A stretch of DNA of 32,109 nt from Gammaproteobacteria bacterium (GTDB lineage Bacteria > Pseudomonadota > Gammaproteobacteria > Magnimaribacterales > D2472), in contig PBKI01000004.1 of the NCBI GenBank assembly GCA_002721385.1, positions 13,791-45,899 on the forward strand, given 5' to 3'. Below, piece after piece: positions 8,644 through 16,536 of this stretch; positions within the stretch are counted from its first letter, which is position 1, and each line of letters begins with the position of its first letter. The position numbers and the translations under genes are program-made. A model generated the notes under the pieces. The model was given only the letters and a program-made list of their open reading frames with translations. It was not told the origin of the DNA and searched no databases.

Positions 8644-8754
8644 ATGAAAAAATCATTTATAAAAATTTCTACACTTATCATTGGAATAACTATAAGCGGT
8701 CTTATTTATTTTTCTTTGTGGTATGTATTTAGTTATTTTGGAATAGTTGCTTAA
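8644..8754 (+). CDS. Small single-span membrane protein, 36 aa
   Basis: ATG at 8644 and TAA at 8752-8754 give a 36-residue peptide. A basic N-terminus (MKKSFIK) is followed by one continuous hydrophobic span at about 8-29 (through STLIIGITISGLIYF) and a short aromatic tail ending in GIVA. It starts six bases after the monooxygenase stop on the same strand. The ribosome binding site is poor (AAAAG). The positive-inside pattern and coupling to the upstream gene favour a real protein. I do not recognise a family. It could be a membrane partner of the monooxygenase or an unrelated small inner membrane protein. Confidence 0.5.
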   Translation: MKKSFIKISTLIIGITISGLIYFSLWYVFSYFGIVA

Positions 8755-8767
8755 TTTCAAATTAATA

Positions 8768-8843
<76 letters not shown>

Positions 8844-8865
8844 AAACAATTATTATAAATGAATA

Positions 8866-9855
8866 CTATTTTAAATTGATAATCTCACCAGGCTTTACAA
8901 CGTTAAACTGATTTAAATTCATATTTTTAAGCTCTTTATTTAATCTAATTGGAGGTTCAACTGTATCCTCTGAAGTAAGCGTAAAGGTTCCCCAGTGCAT
9001 TGCATAAGTTACAGGAAATTCTAAATCTTTCATAATTTGAATTGCCTCTTCTGGATTTACATGGCTTTCAGACATAAACCACTCTGGATCATAAGCTCCA
9101 ATAGGAATAAATGCATAGTCAGGTGAACCAAGAATCATATTAATATCCTTAAAATCTGATGAGTAACCAGTATCACCAGCATGGAAGAGTGATGTTTCAT
9201 TATTTGTAAAATACCATCCCCCCCAAAGACTTTCATTTCTATCAAATAGTCCCCTAGCAGACCAATGTTGAACTGGCGTAAAGGTAAAAGTAAAATTTTC
9301 TATATTTATGTTATCCCACCAATTAAATTCAAAAACATTATTTACATTGTTTCTTTTTAATAATTTCTTATCGCCCATTGGAACTAAAATTTTTACATCA
9401 GGATTTTTTTTATATATTTTCTTAAGAGACTTAATATCTAAATGATCATAATGATTATGACTTATTGTAATTACATCTATATCTGGCAATTTATTTAATG
9501 GTATTGCTGGTGGAATTAACCTTTTAGGTCCAATAAAATCGAAAGGAGAAGCGCGATCAGAGAATATTGGGTCTGTAAGTATTACTATGCCATTAATTTT
9601 AATTAAATAAGTTGAGTGCCCTACCCAAAAGCTATAATTATCGTTATTCTCAAAATTAAAAAGTTGCCACTCATTAGACATTTCGATTTGAGTTGTTTCA
9701 GGAGACTTTCTTGAAGATCTCCATTTAAATAATTCTTTTGATGATTTATTTATCTCCTTGCCGTTGGTGTTTTTAAACTCTTGTGTCAATAAAGATGAGC
9801 TGAAGCTAAATAAAAATATAAATAAACAAATTGAATATTTATAGACTAAAGGCAC
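8866..9855 (-). CDS. Metallo-beta-lactamase-fold hydrolase, NAPE-PLD/UlaG-like, exported
   Basis: 329 residues. The start is GTG at 9855, the only early start that keeps the hydrophobic N-terminus (residues 8-24), which looks like a signal peptide or anchor. Metal ligands: HNHYDH at 133-138 (H133, H135, D137, H138), H197 in VQHWSARG, D228 in HAGDTG and H287 in MHWGTF. The WSARG and HAGDTGYS motifs are those of the N-acyl-phosphatidylethanolamine phospholipase D-like branch. It probably cleaves a phosphodiester or related bond outside the cytoplasm; calling it a phospholipase would go beyond the evidence. It follows the TonB-C-like gene by nine bases, so the two probably share a transcript. 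Confidence 0.85.
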   Translation of the reverse strand: MPLVYKYSICLFIFLFSFSSSLLTQEFKNTNGKEINKSSKELFKWRSSRKSPETTQIEMSNEWQLFNFENNDNYSFWVGHSTYLIKINGIVILTDPIFSDRASPFDFIGPKRLIPPAIPLNKLPDIDVITISHNHYDHLDIKSLKKIYKKNPDVKILVPMGDKKLLKRNNVNNVFEFNWWDNINIENFTFTFTPVQHWSARGLFDRNESLWGGWYFTNNETSLFHAGDTGYSSDFKDINMILGSPDYAFIPIGAYDPEWFMSESHVNPEEAIQIMKDLEFPVTYAMHWGTFTLTSEDTVEPPIRLNKELKNMNLNQFNVVKPGEIINLK

Positions 9856-9864
9856 AGGTAGAAG

Positions 9865-10311
9865 CTATTTTTTAGTATCTATTGATTCAGGACCATCATA
9901 AGAATCAATATATTCATGGAACGATCTCATTCTTTGAAAATTATATTTATGAAGTTTATCTTTTATTAAACAAGCATTTCCATTGGTATCTTTTGGCGGT
10001 GTATACTTAAAATACATTGCAGCACCCATTGAAACGTTTTTAAAGAAAGGACATTTTTTAAAATAAATTTCTTCATTTTCATCAAATTGAACACATTGAG
10101 AATCTATTACTTTGATATTATTTACATCTCCGTTTTCAATAATGTCATATGAAACAATCGAGTAACCCTCAATTGATCCTATTCCTAATGGATAAGTTGG
10201 ACGCATTTGTTGAAGTTTCTTTGTTGAGCAATCTTCTGCATCAGAAGAGTTCAAAAGAGCACTGTATGAAATAAAAATTAATGGTAAGAAGACGAGTAGT
10301 ATTTTTTTCAT
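9865..10311 (-). CDS. Secreted TonB C-terminal-like domain protein
   Basis: 148 residues with a signal peptide (MKKILLVFLPLIFISYSALL). Residues 37-106 have the TonB C-terminal pattern: RPTYP at 37-41, EGYSIVSYDI with ENGDV, KVIDSQC, an F/A-rich helix and YTPP at 103-106. A full TonB energy transducer would also have a retained N-terminal anchor and a proline-rich spacer; neither is present. Four cysteines (28, 73, 87, 114) could form disulfides in the periplasm. It may be a periplasmic decoy or partner of TonB receptors, or a domain reused for another binding task. The promoter region carries a dyad also found near the first receptor. The metallo-hydrolase follows in the same direction. Confidence 0.6.
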   Translation of the reverse strand: MKKILLVFLPLIFISYSALLNSSDAEDCSTKKLQQMRPTYPLGIGSIEGYSIVSYDIIENGDVNNIKVIDSQCVQFDENEEIYFKKCPFFKNVSMGAAMYFKYTPPKDTNGNACLIKDKLHKYNFQRMRSFHEYIDSYDGPESIDTKK

Positions 10312-10342
10312 GATTATTTATTTTTTTTTAGAAATAAACTTA

Positions 10343-10367
10343 ATGTATACATTCATTATACGTATAA
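10343..10367. promoter_or_regulatory. Second copy of the 25-base dyad motif, overlapping a -10 element
   Basis: The site begins ATGTATACATT and ends TTATACGTATAA when read on the plus strand. Inside it GTATA and TATAC form a dyad at 10345-10361. On the minus strand a perfect TATAAT (10355-10360) for the TonB-C-like gene lies within it, so a bound repressor would block polymerase. It matches the site at 4203-4227 at 18 of 25 positions and lies 31 bases upstream of the gene start, in the same orientation as the first site lies to its receptor gene. Confidence 0.5.
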
Positions 10368-10423
10368 ATGCCTTTGTAATGTAGGCATATAAAAATACTA
10401 ATACTTTTTTTCTTATCATTTAT

Positions 10424-10450
10424 AAAAAAAGGGGTTGCAAGCAACCCCTT
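10424..10450 (-). terminator. Rho-independent terminator of the Oar-like receptor
   Basis: On the minus strand AAGGGGTTG and CAACCCCTT form a nine-pair stem around a CTTG loop, followed directly by a run of seven T. It begins 19 bases after the receptor stop codon and is a strong intrinsic terminator, so the TonB-C-like gene beyond it needs its own promoter. Confidence 0.93.
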
Positions 10451-10469
10451 AAATTAATCCAAGTTCAAC

Positions 10470-13415
10470 TTAGAATTCGCCAGAAATATTAATTCTAACT
10501 GATCTTCCAGGTTGATATCTTGTTGGCTGTTGCCAATCAGGATCTGGATATGTTCCATCAGCCTCACCGTACTCGTTGTAATCCTCTGGTGATTCAAAGT
10601 CAAATATATTAAATATATTAACCATCACGTTAGCCTTACTTAAGCCAGGTATGCTGATATCTCTTGAAAGAGATAGATCAACTTGATTTTGCCATTTACC
10701 ATCAAAAGACTCTCCTCTTGGTGTTGGAACTCCATTACAAGCCCATGAATTATTTCCACCGTAGTAGAAAGCACCACCGAAGTTATCGTCTGCAGTAGTA
10801 CCACCAGGGTAAGTACCAATACAACCATACTTTCTTGGAGAAGCCATTCTTAAATTTAAACCTACAAGTGTGTTACCTACGTAAGCAGCACCGTACATTT
10901 TAGCTTTAACAGCTCTGTGGTTTGGAAGGTATCCGTAAGCGTTATCCATAAACTCAGGGAAGTCATAGTCTTGTGTAAGACCAGCATCATCCTGACCGTT
11001 ATCAGATTTCACAGTACCTTCATAGTTACCTCTGTTTGAACTTAAAGTAACACTACCACCTAAGAACCACTCGCCATCCCAAGCTTTGTCAAAAGTTAAA
11101 TCAAGAGCAGTATATTCTCTTTTAACTTCTGGGAATGCTAGATCGCCAGCTTTAAGATTAATTGTAGTAGGAACTCCATCTGTTCCAGGTAACTCATCAG
11201 TTGTCCATGTTATATCCACTCCTGGATTAGCAAGAACATATGAATGAGGACCGTACCAGATGTCAGCACATGTATCGCCAGCTGCATTCGTAACATCAGC
11301 AATACCAGCGTCTTCACAATAAGCTCTAACAGCGTGATCAACAAGAATATCATCGACAGCAGATGCTAAGTTTCTGTATGTGAAGAATGCTCCTAAGCTC
11401 CAACCGGAGTCTAGAAACTTACTGTATCCAAGAATAATCTCATCTTGATACATAGGATCAATGTTACCAGCTTTAGCTGCATAAGTTGCTGGAACAGTTC
11501 CGTCTCCAACAATAACAGTAGTATGTGCAGGTCCAATTTGAATATCGCCTTCAGTTAAAATTGATGTTCCGATTGGAATATCATTTAACAAGTTGTGATA
11601 TGTATGAATGTAGTTTTCACCACCAGCCAATCTAATGTTTGTATTAGCAGCAACAGGCAAGAAGTACTTACCGAAGAATACAGATAATTTATCAGTACCT
11701 TCACCAGTTAAGTCGTAAGTAGCACCTATTCTGTATGCTTTCTGATCAGCTGCGTCAATGAATGTATCTCCATTGGCGTCTTGGTTTGAGAAAGAACTAT
11801 TTCTTAGACCAATGTTAAGATTTAATCTATCTGAAACATCCCATGAATCTTGGATATACCAAGCATCATTTTGAACACCAAATTCTCCACCAACACTATA
11901 GGTTCTCACCCTAGCGCAATATGTTGAAGTTGTAGCGCCACAGTTAGGATAAGTAACATCAGCTAAAAGAATGTACTTTCCACCTGAAAGAATTCTATTT
12001 TCAGATGCTGTCAATTCTTCTTCTTCATAACCTACTTTAACAACATGGTTGCCAACAGCATAAGTAACACTTATGTTGCTTTGCTCTCTTTCATCACTTC
12101 CTACTGAAGTATAGAATGCAGCAGCACCAGATCTGTAACAGAAGCTACATGATCCTCTATTGTCATATATTGGAGGAAGATTTGCAGTTGAAGAAGAGTT
12201 AGTTCTTTCATACTCATTAGTTCCATGAAGTATATCTAATGTTAGTGAATCAGTTAAAACACTTGAAAAACTAACAATCATGTTATCACCACCGAAGTTG
12301 CTAAATGATGGTCCTAAATATGTACCAGTCACTTCTGTAGCAGCGTCCCATTGATATGAGTCAGTTACTCCAGTTCCTTCGTCAGTGAAATATGTTAATT
12401 CTAGAAGATTATTATCATTTAAATAATAATCGATTTTAGCACCCATGAATGTTTCATCTAATTCATAGTTATCTTGTGAGCCTACTTCTATACCATAAGA
12501 TTTAGACTTAGTAACTGTAGGTGCAGCTAATACGTAATAAAAAAGCTTATCCTCAATGATTGGACCGCTAACACTAACACTATATGTAGTATTATCGACT
12601 TCATTCAATTGGTTAGCTGAAGCATATGTGTTAGGTTGTTTGTCACGCATGCTATCAGGAGCTATAGATGCTTTAAAACTTACTTTAAAGTCATTTGAAC
12701 CCCTTTTAGTTGTAGCTGTAACGAAACCACCAATAGCTTTACCGTATTGAGCTTGAAAACCACCTGTTTTAACATCAACAGTTTCATAGAATTCAAAAGG
12801 TACATCTGAGTATCCAATGAAGTTTCTGAAGTTAGTTGTATTTAAACCGTTAATCAGATATTGGTTTTCACCAACAGAACTACCACCAAATGAAGGCAAG
12901 AAGCCAAAAGCGGCATCACCCTCAACAGCACCTGGTGCTAGAAGAGTTAAACTTGTTAAATCTTCTCCAACAGGAATCTGTGTCGCAAGTTCTGTTACAT
13001 TAATATTTAACCCTGTTTCATTTACCTCATAAGCGTTAGCTTTAACGAAACTAGCAGTCGTAACCAAGTCTTCAACATCTACACCGGCAACCATCATAGC
13101 CATATTGGCAGTATATGAATTTACACCAGTTGTAATAGTAACGTCAGCTGAATTAGCTGCGAAACCTGAAGCGGTTACAGTAACTGTATAGTTACCAGGA
13201 GGTAGAGACCCAACCCTTGCAGATCCACTATCGTTAGACGTTGCAGATCTTGTGAGGCCAGTTCCCGTGTTTTCAACAGAGACCGTTGCGGCAACAACTG
13301 CTTGATCTCCATTTACAACATCTACAGTCAATGTACCAGTGGTAACTGACTGAGCGTTTGTAACTGAAGCAAACAAAAATGCTACTGCAATAAAGATTTT
13401 GTTGTACTTAAACAT
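10470..13415 (-). CDS. Oar-like TonB-dependent receptor with N-terminal regulatory-like domain
   Basis: 981 residues with a signal peptide ending near VTNAQ. Residues ~25-110 form a carboxypeptidase-regulatory-like beta-sandwich, seen in TVTASGFA, SLPPGNYTV and repeated AxV strands. A plug with YLINGLNTTNF and GGFQAQYGKAIGGFV follows at about 185-235, then a barrel ending in NISGEF. This layout is that of Oar/SusC-like receptors, which often take up peptides or proteins; the ligand here is unknown. A classical TonB box is not obvious; VEDLVTTA at about 114-121 is a candidate. AAGGGG ahead of the ATG (13421-13426) is a strong ribosome binding site. Perfect terminator, strong ribosome binding site and somewhat less AT-biased codons suggest high expression. 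Confidence 0.92.
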   Translation of the reverse strand: MFKYNKIFIAVAFLFASVTNAQSVTTGTLTVDVVNGDQAVVAATVSVENTGTGLTRSATSNDSGSARVGSLPPGNYTVTVTASGFAANSADVTITTGVNSYTANMAMMVAGVDVEDLVTTASFVKANAYEVNETGLNINVTELATQIPVGEDLTSLTLLAPGAVEGDAAFGFLPSFGGSSVGENQYLINGLNTTNFRNFIGYSDVPFEFYETVDVKTGGFQAQYGKAIGGFVTATTKRGSNDFKVSFKASIAPDSMRDKQPNTYASANQLNEVDNTTYSVSVSGPIIEDKLFYYVLAAPTVTKSKSYGIEVGSQDNYELDETFMGAKIDYYLNDNNLLELTYFTDEGTGVTDSYQWDAATEVTGTYLGPSFSNFGGDNMIVSFSSVLTDSLTLDILHGTNEYERTNSSSTANLPPIYDNRGSCSFCYRSGAAAFYTSVGSDEREQSNISVTYAVGNHVVKVGYEEEELTASENRILSGGKYILLADVTYPNCGATTSTYCARVRTYSVGGEFGVQNDAWYIQDSWDVSDRLNLNIGLRNSSFSNQDANGDTFIDAADQKAYRIGATYDLTGEGTDKLSVFFGKYFLPVAANTNIRLAGGENYIHTYHNLLNDIPIGTSILTEGDIQIGPAHTTVIVGDGTVPATYAAKAGNIDPMYQDEIILGYSKFLDSGWSLGAFFTYRNLASAVDDILVDHAVRAYCEDAGIADVTNAAGDTCADIWYGPHSYVLANPGVDITWTTDELPGTDGVPTTINLKAGDLAFPEVKREYTALDLTFDKAWDGEWFLGGSVTLSSNRGNYEGTVKSDNGQDDAGLTQDYDFPEFMDNAYGYLPNHRAVKAKMYGAAYVGNTLVGLNLRMASPRKYGCIGTYPGGTTADDNFGGAFYYGGNNSWACNGVPTPRGESFDGKWQNQVDLSLSRDISIPGLSKANVMVNIFNIFDFESPEDYNEYGEADGTYPDPDWQQPTRYQPGRSVRINISGEF

Positions 13416-13480
13416 AATTTCCCCTTAAGCATAAGTAATTAATTTACTTAAATTTAAAAAAAACAAAACTATAAAAGCAC

Positions 13481-13509
13481 AAAAAAATGGGCTTCGATAG
13501 CCTTCCATT
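13481..13509 (-). promoter_or_regulatory. Hairpin with T-run in the leader of the Oar-like receptor
   Basis: On the minus strand GGCT and AGCC pair around ATCGA, outer AATG/CATT pairs extend the stem past a small bulge, and seven T follow. The form is that of an intrinsic terminator. Nothing on the minus strand is known upstream of it except the promoter candidate at 13515-13542. It may be an attenuator, a stabilising 5-prime stem-loop, or a block against antisense transcription from the fabI side. Confidence 0.4.
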
Positions 13510-13514
13510 CCTCT

Positions 13515-13542
13515 ATTAGGCTATATTTCAAAAAAATGTCAA
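13515..13542 (-). promoter_or_regulatory. Candidate promoter of the Oar-like receptor
   Basis: A perfect TTGACA at 13542-13537 is followed after 16 bases by CCTAAT at 13520-13515 (four of six positions). Transcription would begin near 13508, at the foot of the hairpin. A different -10-like TATAGT lies further down at 13473-13468 but has no clear -35, so the true start is uncertain. Confidence 0.4.
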
Positions 13543-13627
13543 GCTTTTTGAGAGAAAAAAATAAAGTAATATAAATTTCATGAATAGTCAGATTAATTAA
13601 TATTTCTTTTATCAGATAATATGTATG

Positions 13628-13633
13628 TATAAT
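13628..13633 (+). promoter_or_regulatory. -10 element for the fabI operon
   Basis: A perfect TATAAT lies 37 bases upstream of the fabI start. No good -35 is seen at 16-18 bases (TCTTTT at 13605-13610 is the best at 17). The sequence just before it, ATGTATG, repeats the left end of the 25-base dyad motif, which may be chance in this AT-rich DNA. Confidence 0.4.
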
Positions 13634-13670
13634 TACCAACAAATACTATTAAATTAGGGGTTCTAGGAAG

Positions 13671-14456
13671 TTGCTTAAAAATAAAAAAATTCTCATTACC
13701 GGTGTTGCAAATAAATATTCTATTGCACATGGAATTGCTAAATCTATGATAAGAGAGGGTGCTGAAGTTGCCCTAGCCTATCAAAATGAAAGGCTTCTCA
13801 AAAATATCAAACCTATCGCGGATGATTTAGGAATCTCTTTGCTGGTTGAGTGTGATGTTTCTTGCGATGAATCAATTGAAAAATCTAAAAATTATATTGA
13901 ATCTCATTGGGATAAATTTGATGGATTAGTTCATTCAATTGGTTTTGCTCCTGCGGATCAATTGAAAGGCGACTTTGTTGATTCAACAACAAGAGAAGGT
14001 TTTAAGATAGCACACGATATCAGCTCATATAGTTTTACTGCACTAGCAAAAGCAATGAAACCAATATTGAATGAAGGATCTGCTCTATTGACTCTCACAT
14101 ACCTTGGATCAATTCAAACTGTACCTAATTACAATGTGATGGGACTCGCTAAAGCAAGTTTAGAGGCAAATACAAGATTTTTAGCTGCATCTTTAGGCAA
14201 ACATAATATAAGGGTGAATGCTATATCGGCAGGCCCGATAAAAACATTAGCTGCATCTGGAGTAAAGAACTTTAGAAAGATGTTATCACAGCATTCAAAT
14301 AGATCACCTTTAGGAAGAACAGTAACTGCAGATGAGGTAGGAAATGTTGCGGCTTTTTTATGCTCAGATTTGGCTAGTGGTATAACTGGTGAGATTACAT
14401 ACGTTGACGCTGGGTTTAATACTGCTGCGATGCCTATAAATGAATTTGATGAATGA
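13671..14456 (+). CDS. fabI: Enoyl-[acyl-carrier-protein] reductase (NADH), FabI
   Basis: 261 residues, almost the same as the usual 262. The start is TTG at 13671: the NAD-binding loop [13 protein letters not shown] at 11-23 leaves no room for a later one, and AGGAAG and AGGGG lie just upstream. The SIGFAP segment at 89-94 and the catalytic set Y144, Y154 and K161 (Y-x6-K) mark FabI of the short-chain dehydrogenase superfamily. It catalyses the last reduction in each fatty acid elongation cycle, in the cytoplasm. Its stop overlaps the methyltransferase start by four bases (ATGA), so they are translated together. The TTG start may tune expression down. Confidence 0.96.
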   Translation: MLKNKKILITGVANKYSIAHGIAKSMIREGAEVALAYQNERLLKNIKPIADDLGISLLVECDVSCDESIEKSKNYIESHWDKFDGLVHSIGFAPADQLKGDFVDSTTREGFKIAHDISSYSFTALAKAMKPILNEGSALLTLTYLGSIQTVPNYNVMGLAKASLEANTRFLAASLGKHNIRVNAISAGPIKTLAASGVKNFRKMLSQHSNRSPLGRTVTADEVGNVAAFLCSDLASGITGEITYVDAGFNTAAMPINEFDE

Positions 14457-15076
14457 TTAGTAATTTATATGATAAATTTGTTTTGCCAAAATTGTTGGAT
14501 GTCTGTTGTTCTACAAAACCAATAAATTATCAGCGCAATAAGATTGTTCCAAACGCTAAAGGTGATATTTTAGAGGTTGGCATTGGTTCCGGTCTTAATA
14601 TTCCATATTACGATCCAAAAAAAATAAATAAAATTATCGGTCTAGATCCTTCTGAGGAGCTCAATGAGATGGCTAAAGAAAATGCTGCTAAATCTGATAT
14701 TAATATTGATATTCTTATTGCCGGAGCGGAAGAAATACCTCTTCCCTCAAACTCAATTGATACTGTGCTAATAACCTATACGCTTTGCACTATACCCAAT
14801 CTAGCTGATTCATTAAAAGAAATTAAAAGAGTTATGAAAAATGATGCTGAAATGATATTTTGTGAACATGGCATCGCTCCAGACTTAAGAATTCAAAATT
14901 GGCAAAATAAAATCAATCCACTATGGGGTAAATTGTTCGGAGGTTGTAATATCAACAGAGATATTCCGAAAATACTAGTTAATTCAGAATTTAAAATACA
15001 AACCCTTGAACAAATGTATCTCCCCAGTACTCCAAAAATTGTTGGTTACAATTATTGGGGGCTTGCAAAAATTTAA
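14453..15076 (+). CDS. Class I SAM-dependent methyltransferase (METTL7/PmtA-like)
   Basis: 207 residues. Motif I is ILEVGIGSG at 39-47, the acidic residue binding the SAM ribose is D65 in GLDPS, and [14 protein letters not shown] at 92-105 carries motif II/III features. FCEHG at 136-140, W150-Q151 and GGCNINRDI at 163-171 resemble the METTL7-type branch, whose members methylate lipid-like or thiol acceptors. The acceptor here is unknown. It overlaps fabI by ATGA and is followed by the thiolase-like gene, which makes a lipid-related role plausible. That role is inferred from context and not seen in the active site. Confidence 0.82.
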   Translation: MISNLYDKFVLPKLLDVCCSTKPINYQRNKIVPNAKGDILEVGIGSGLNIPYYDPKKINKIIGLDPSEELNEMAKENAAKSDINIDILIAGAEEIPLPSNSIDTVLITYTLCTIPNLADSLKEIKRVMKNDAEMIFCEHGIAPDLRIQNWQNKINPLWGKLFGGCNINRDIPKILVNSEFKIQTLEQMYLPSTPKIVGYNYWGLAKI

Positions 15077-15081
15077 CGAAA

Positions 15082-16536
15082 TTGAAAAAAGAAAATAGAC
15101 CTGTTTTGATTGGGATAGGATCTATTCAACAAAAAGATTCTTTTAAAAAATTAGATGAAGCTCTTATCCTGATGGATAAGGCAGTTAAAAATGCTTTAAA
15201 TGATGTAGGAAATAAAAAAATCAAAAACTATATTGATGTAATTCAAACTCCTAAAGGTTTTTGGAGGTATAGAGATCCTGGAAAATGGATAGCAACAAAC
15301 AATCAAATTTCAAATATTCAAACTACTGTTTCGAAAATTGGAGTTCTTCAACAAAGTCTAATTAATTCCGTTTGTAAAAAAATTTCTAATGGTGAGATAA
15401 GATGTGGAATTATAGTTGGAGGTGAAGCTAGATATAAATTGCTAAAGTCTATAATTGAAAAAAAAGAATTCGAAGAAACACTACTGATTAATAATCCTGA
15501 TTACTACATTAAAGCAAAAGAGGATTTGCAAACTTCTATTGAAGAAAAGGAGCTTGGTTCTATGGCCGTAGGATATTACTCTATAATCGAAAGTTCATTT
15601 AGGGCTCAAAGTATAAGAAAATTTGACGAACATCATAAAAAGATAGCAGAGACTTATGAAAAATTTTCTGAAATTGCATCTAAAAATATGTCTGGATGGA
15701 TAGACGAGCCCTTTAAATGGAATGAAATTATCGAAAATAGTGATAAGAATCCAGTTTTAGCATTTCCGTATAATAAAAGACATTGTACAAGTTGGAACGT
15801 TAATCAAGCAGCAGCACTTATAATTTGTTCTGAAAACATTGCAGATGAATTGAATATAGAAAGTGACAAAAGAACATATCTTATTGGTTCATCGGAAAAT
15901 AATCATATGATTTCAACTATTCAACGCCCCAACTTATCTGAAAGTAAAGGCTTGCTGATGGCATCTAAGTTCATACTGGATATTTGTAAAAAACATAATT
16001 TAAATGTGAAACTTTTTGACTTATATAGCTGTTTCCCAGTTGCTGTTCAATTATTTGCAAAAGCTTTAGGAATTAAAGATCTTAAAAATGCAACCGTTAC
16101 TGGCGGAATGTCTTTTGCAGGAGGCCCATTAAATAGCTATGTTTTAAATTCAACAGTAAAACTTATTGAAGAATTAAGGAAAGGAAAATATAAAGAAGGA
16201 ATTGTTACTGGAGTATCAGGAATGATGACAAAACAGTCTTTTGCTTTGTGGTCTCAAAATCCATATGATGGATTTTGCTTTTATGACGCTACAAATGAAG
16301 CTTCAAAAGTAGAAAAACCTATTAAGATTTCAGAGAAGACTTCCGGTGAAGGAAAAATAATTGGTTACACAGTTTTAAAAAAAGATAATGAAGATACAGC
16401 TATAATGGTTGTTGAAGACAATAATAATGAAAGATATCTCGTAAAAACCTCAGATGTAAATATTGTCAATTCAATGACAAGCAAAGAATGGGTTAATAGA
16501 AAAGTAACATTTAAAGAAAATATACTAACTAGTTAA
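15082..16536 (+). CDS. Thiolase-like protein type 1 (acetyl-CoA acetyltransferase-like)
   Basis: About 484 residues from a TTG at 15082, five bases after the methyltransferase stop; a TTG at 15055 would add nine residues and overlap that gene by 22 bases. Neither start has a good ribosome binding site, so this is a judgement. Thiolase-fold marks are IVGGEARYK near 111-119, LYSCFPVA near 314-321 and GGMSFAGGPLN near 341-351. Where a thiolase has GHP it has GGP, and where it has the CxG active loop it has GVSGMMTKQSF. The last ~75 residues form an extra beta-rich domain, as in the type 1 thiolase-like proteins. It probably binds acyl-CoA, but ordinary thiolase chemistry is doubtful. The stop interlocks with that of gamma-glutamyltransferase. 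Confidence 0.8.
   Translation: MKKENRPVLIGIGSIQQKDSFKKLDEALILMDKAVKNALNDVGNKKIKNYIDVIQTPKGFWRYRDPGKWIATNNQISNIQTTVSKIGVLQQSLINSVCKKISNGEIRCGIIVGGEARYKLLKSIIEKKEFEETLLINNPDYYIKAKEDLQTSIEEKELGSMAVGYYSIIESSFRAQSIRKFDEHHKKIAETYEKFSEIASKNMSGWIDEPFKWNEIIENSDKNPVLAFPYNKRHCTSWNVNQAAALIICSENIADELNIESDKRTYLIGSSENNHMISTIQRPNLSESKGLLMASKFILDICKKHNLNVKLFDLYSCFPVAVQLFAKALGIKDLKNATVTGGMSFAGGPLNSYVLNSTVKLIEELRKGKYKEGIVTGVSGMMTKQSFALWSQNPYDGFCFYDATNEASKVEKPIKISEKTSGEGKIIGYTVLKKDNEDTAIMVVEDNNNERYLVKTSDVNIVNSMTSKEWVNRKVTFKENILTS

Noticed and set aside
15055-15081. Earlier TTG start for the thiolase-like protein
   Set aside because: It would overlap the methyltransferase end by 22 bases and has no ribosome binding site; kept as an alternative because the chosen start is also weak.
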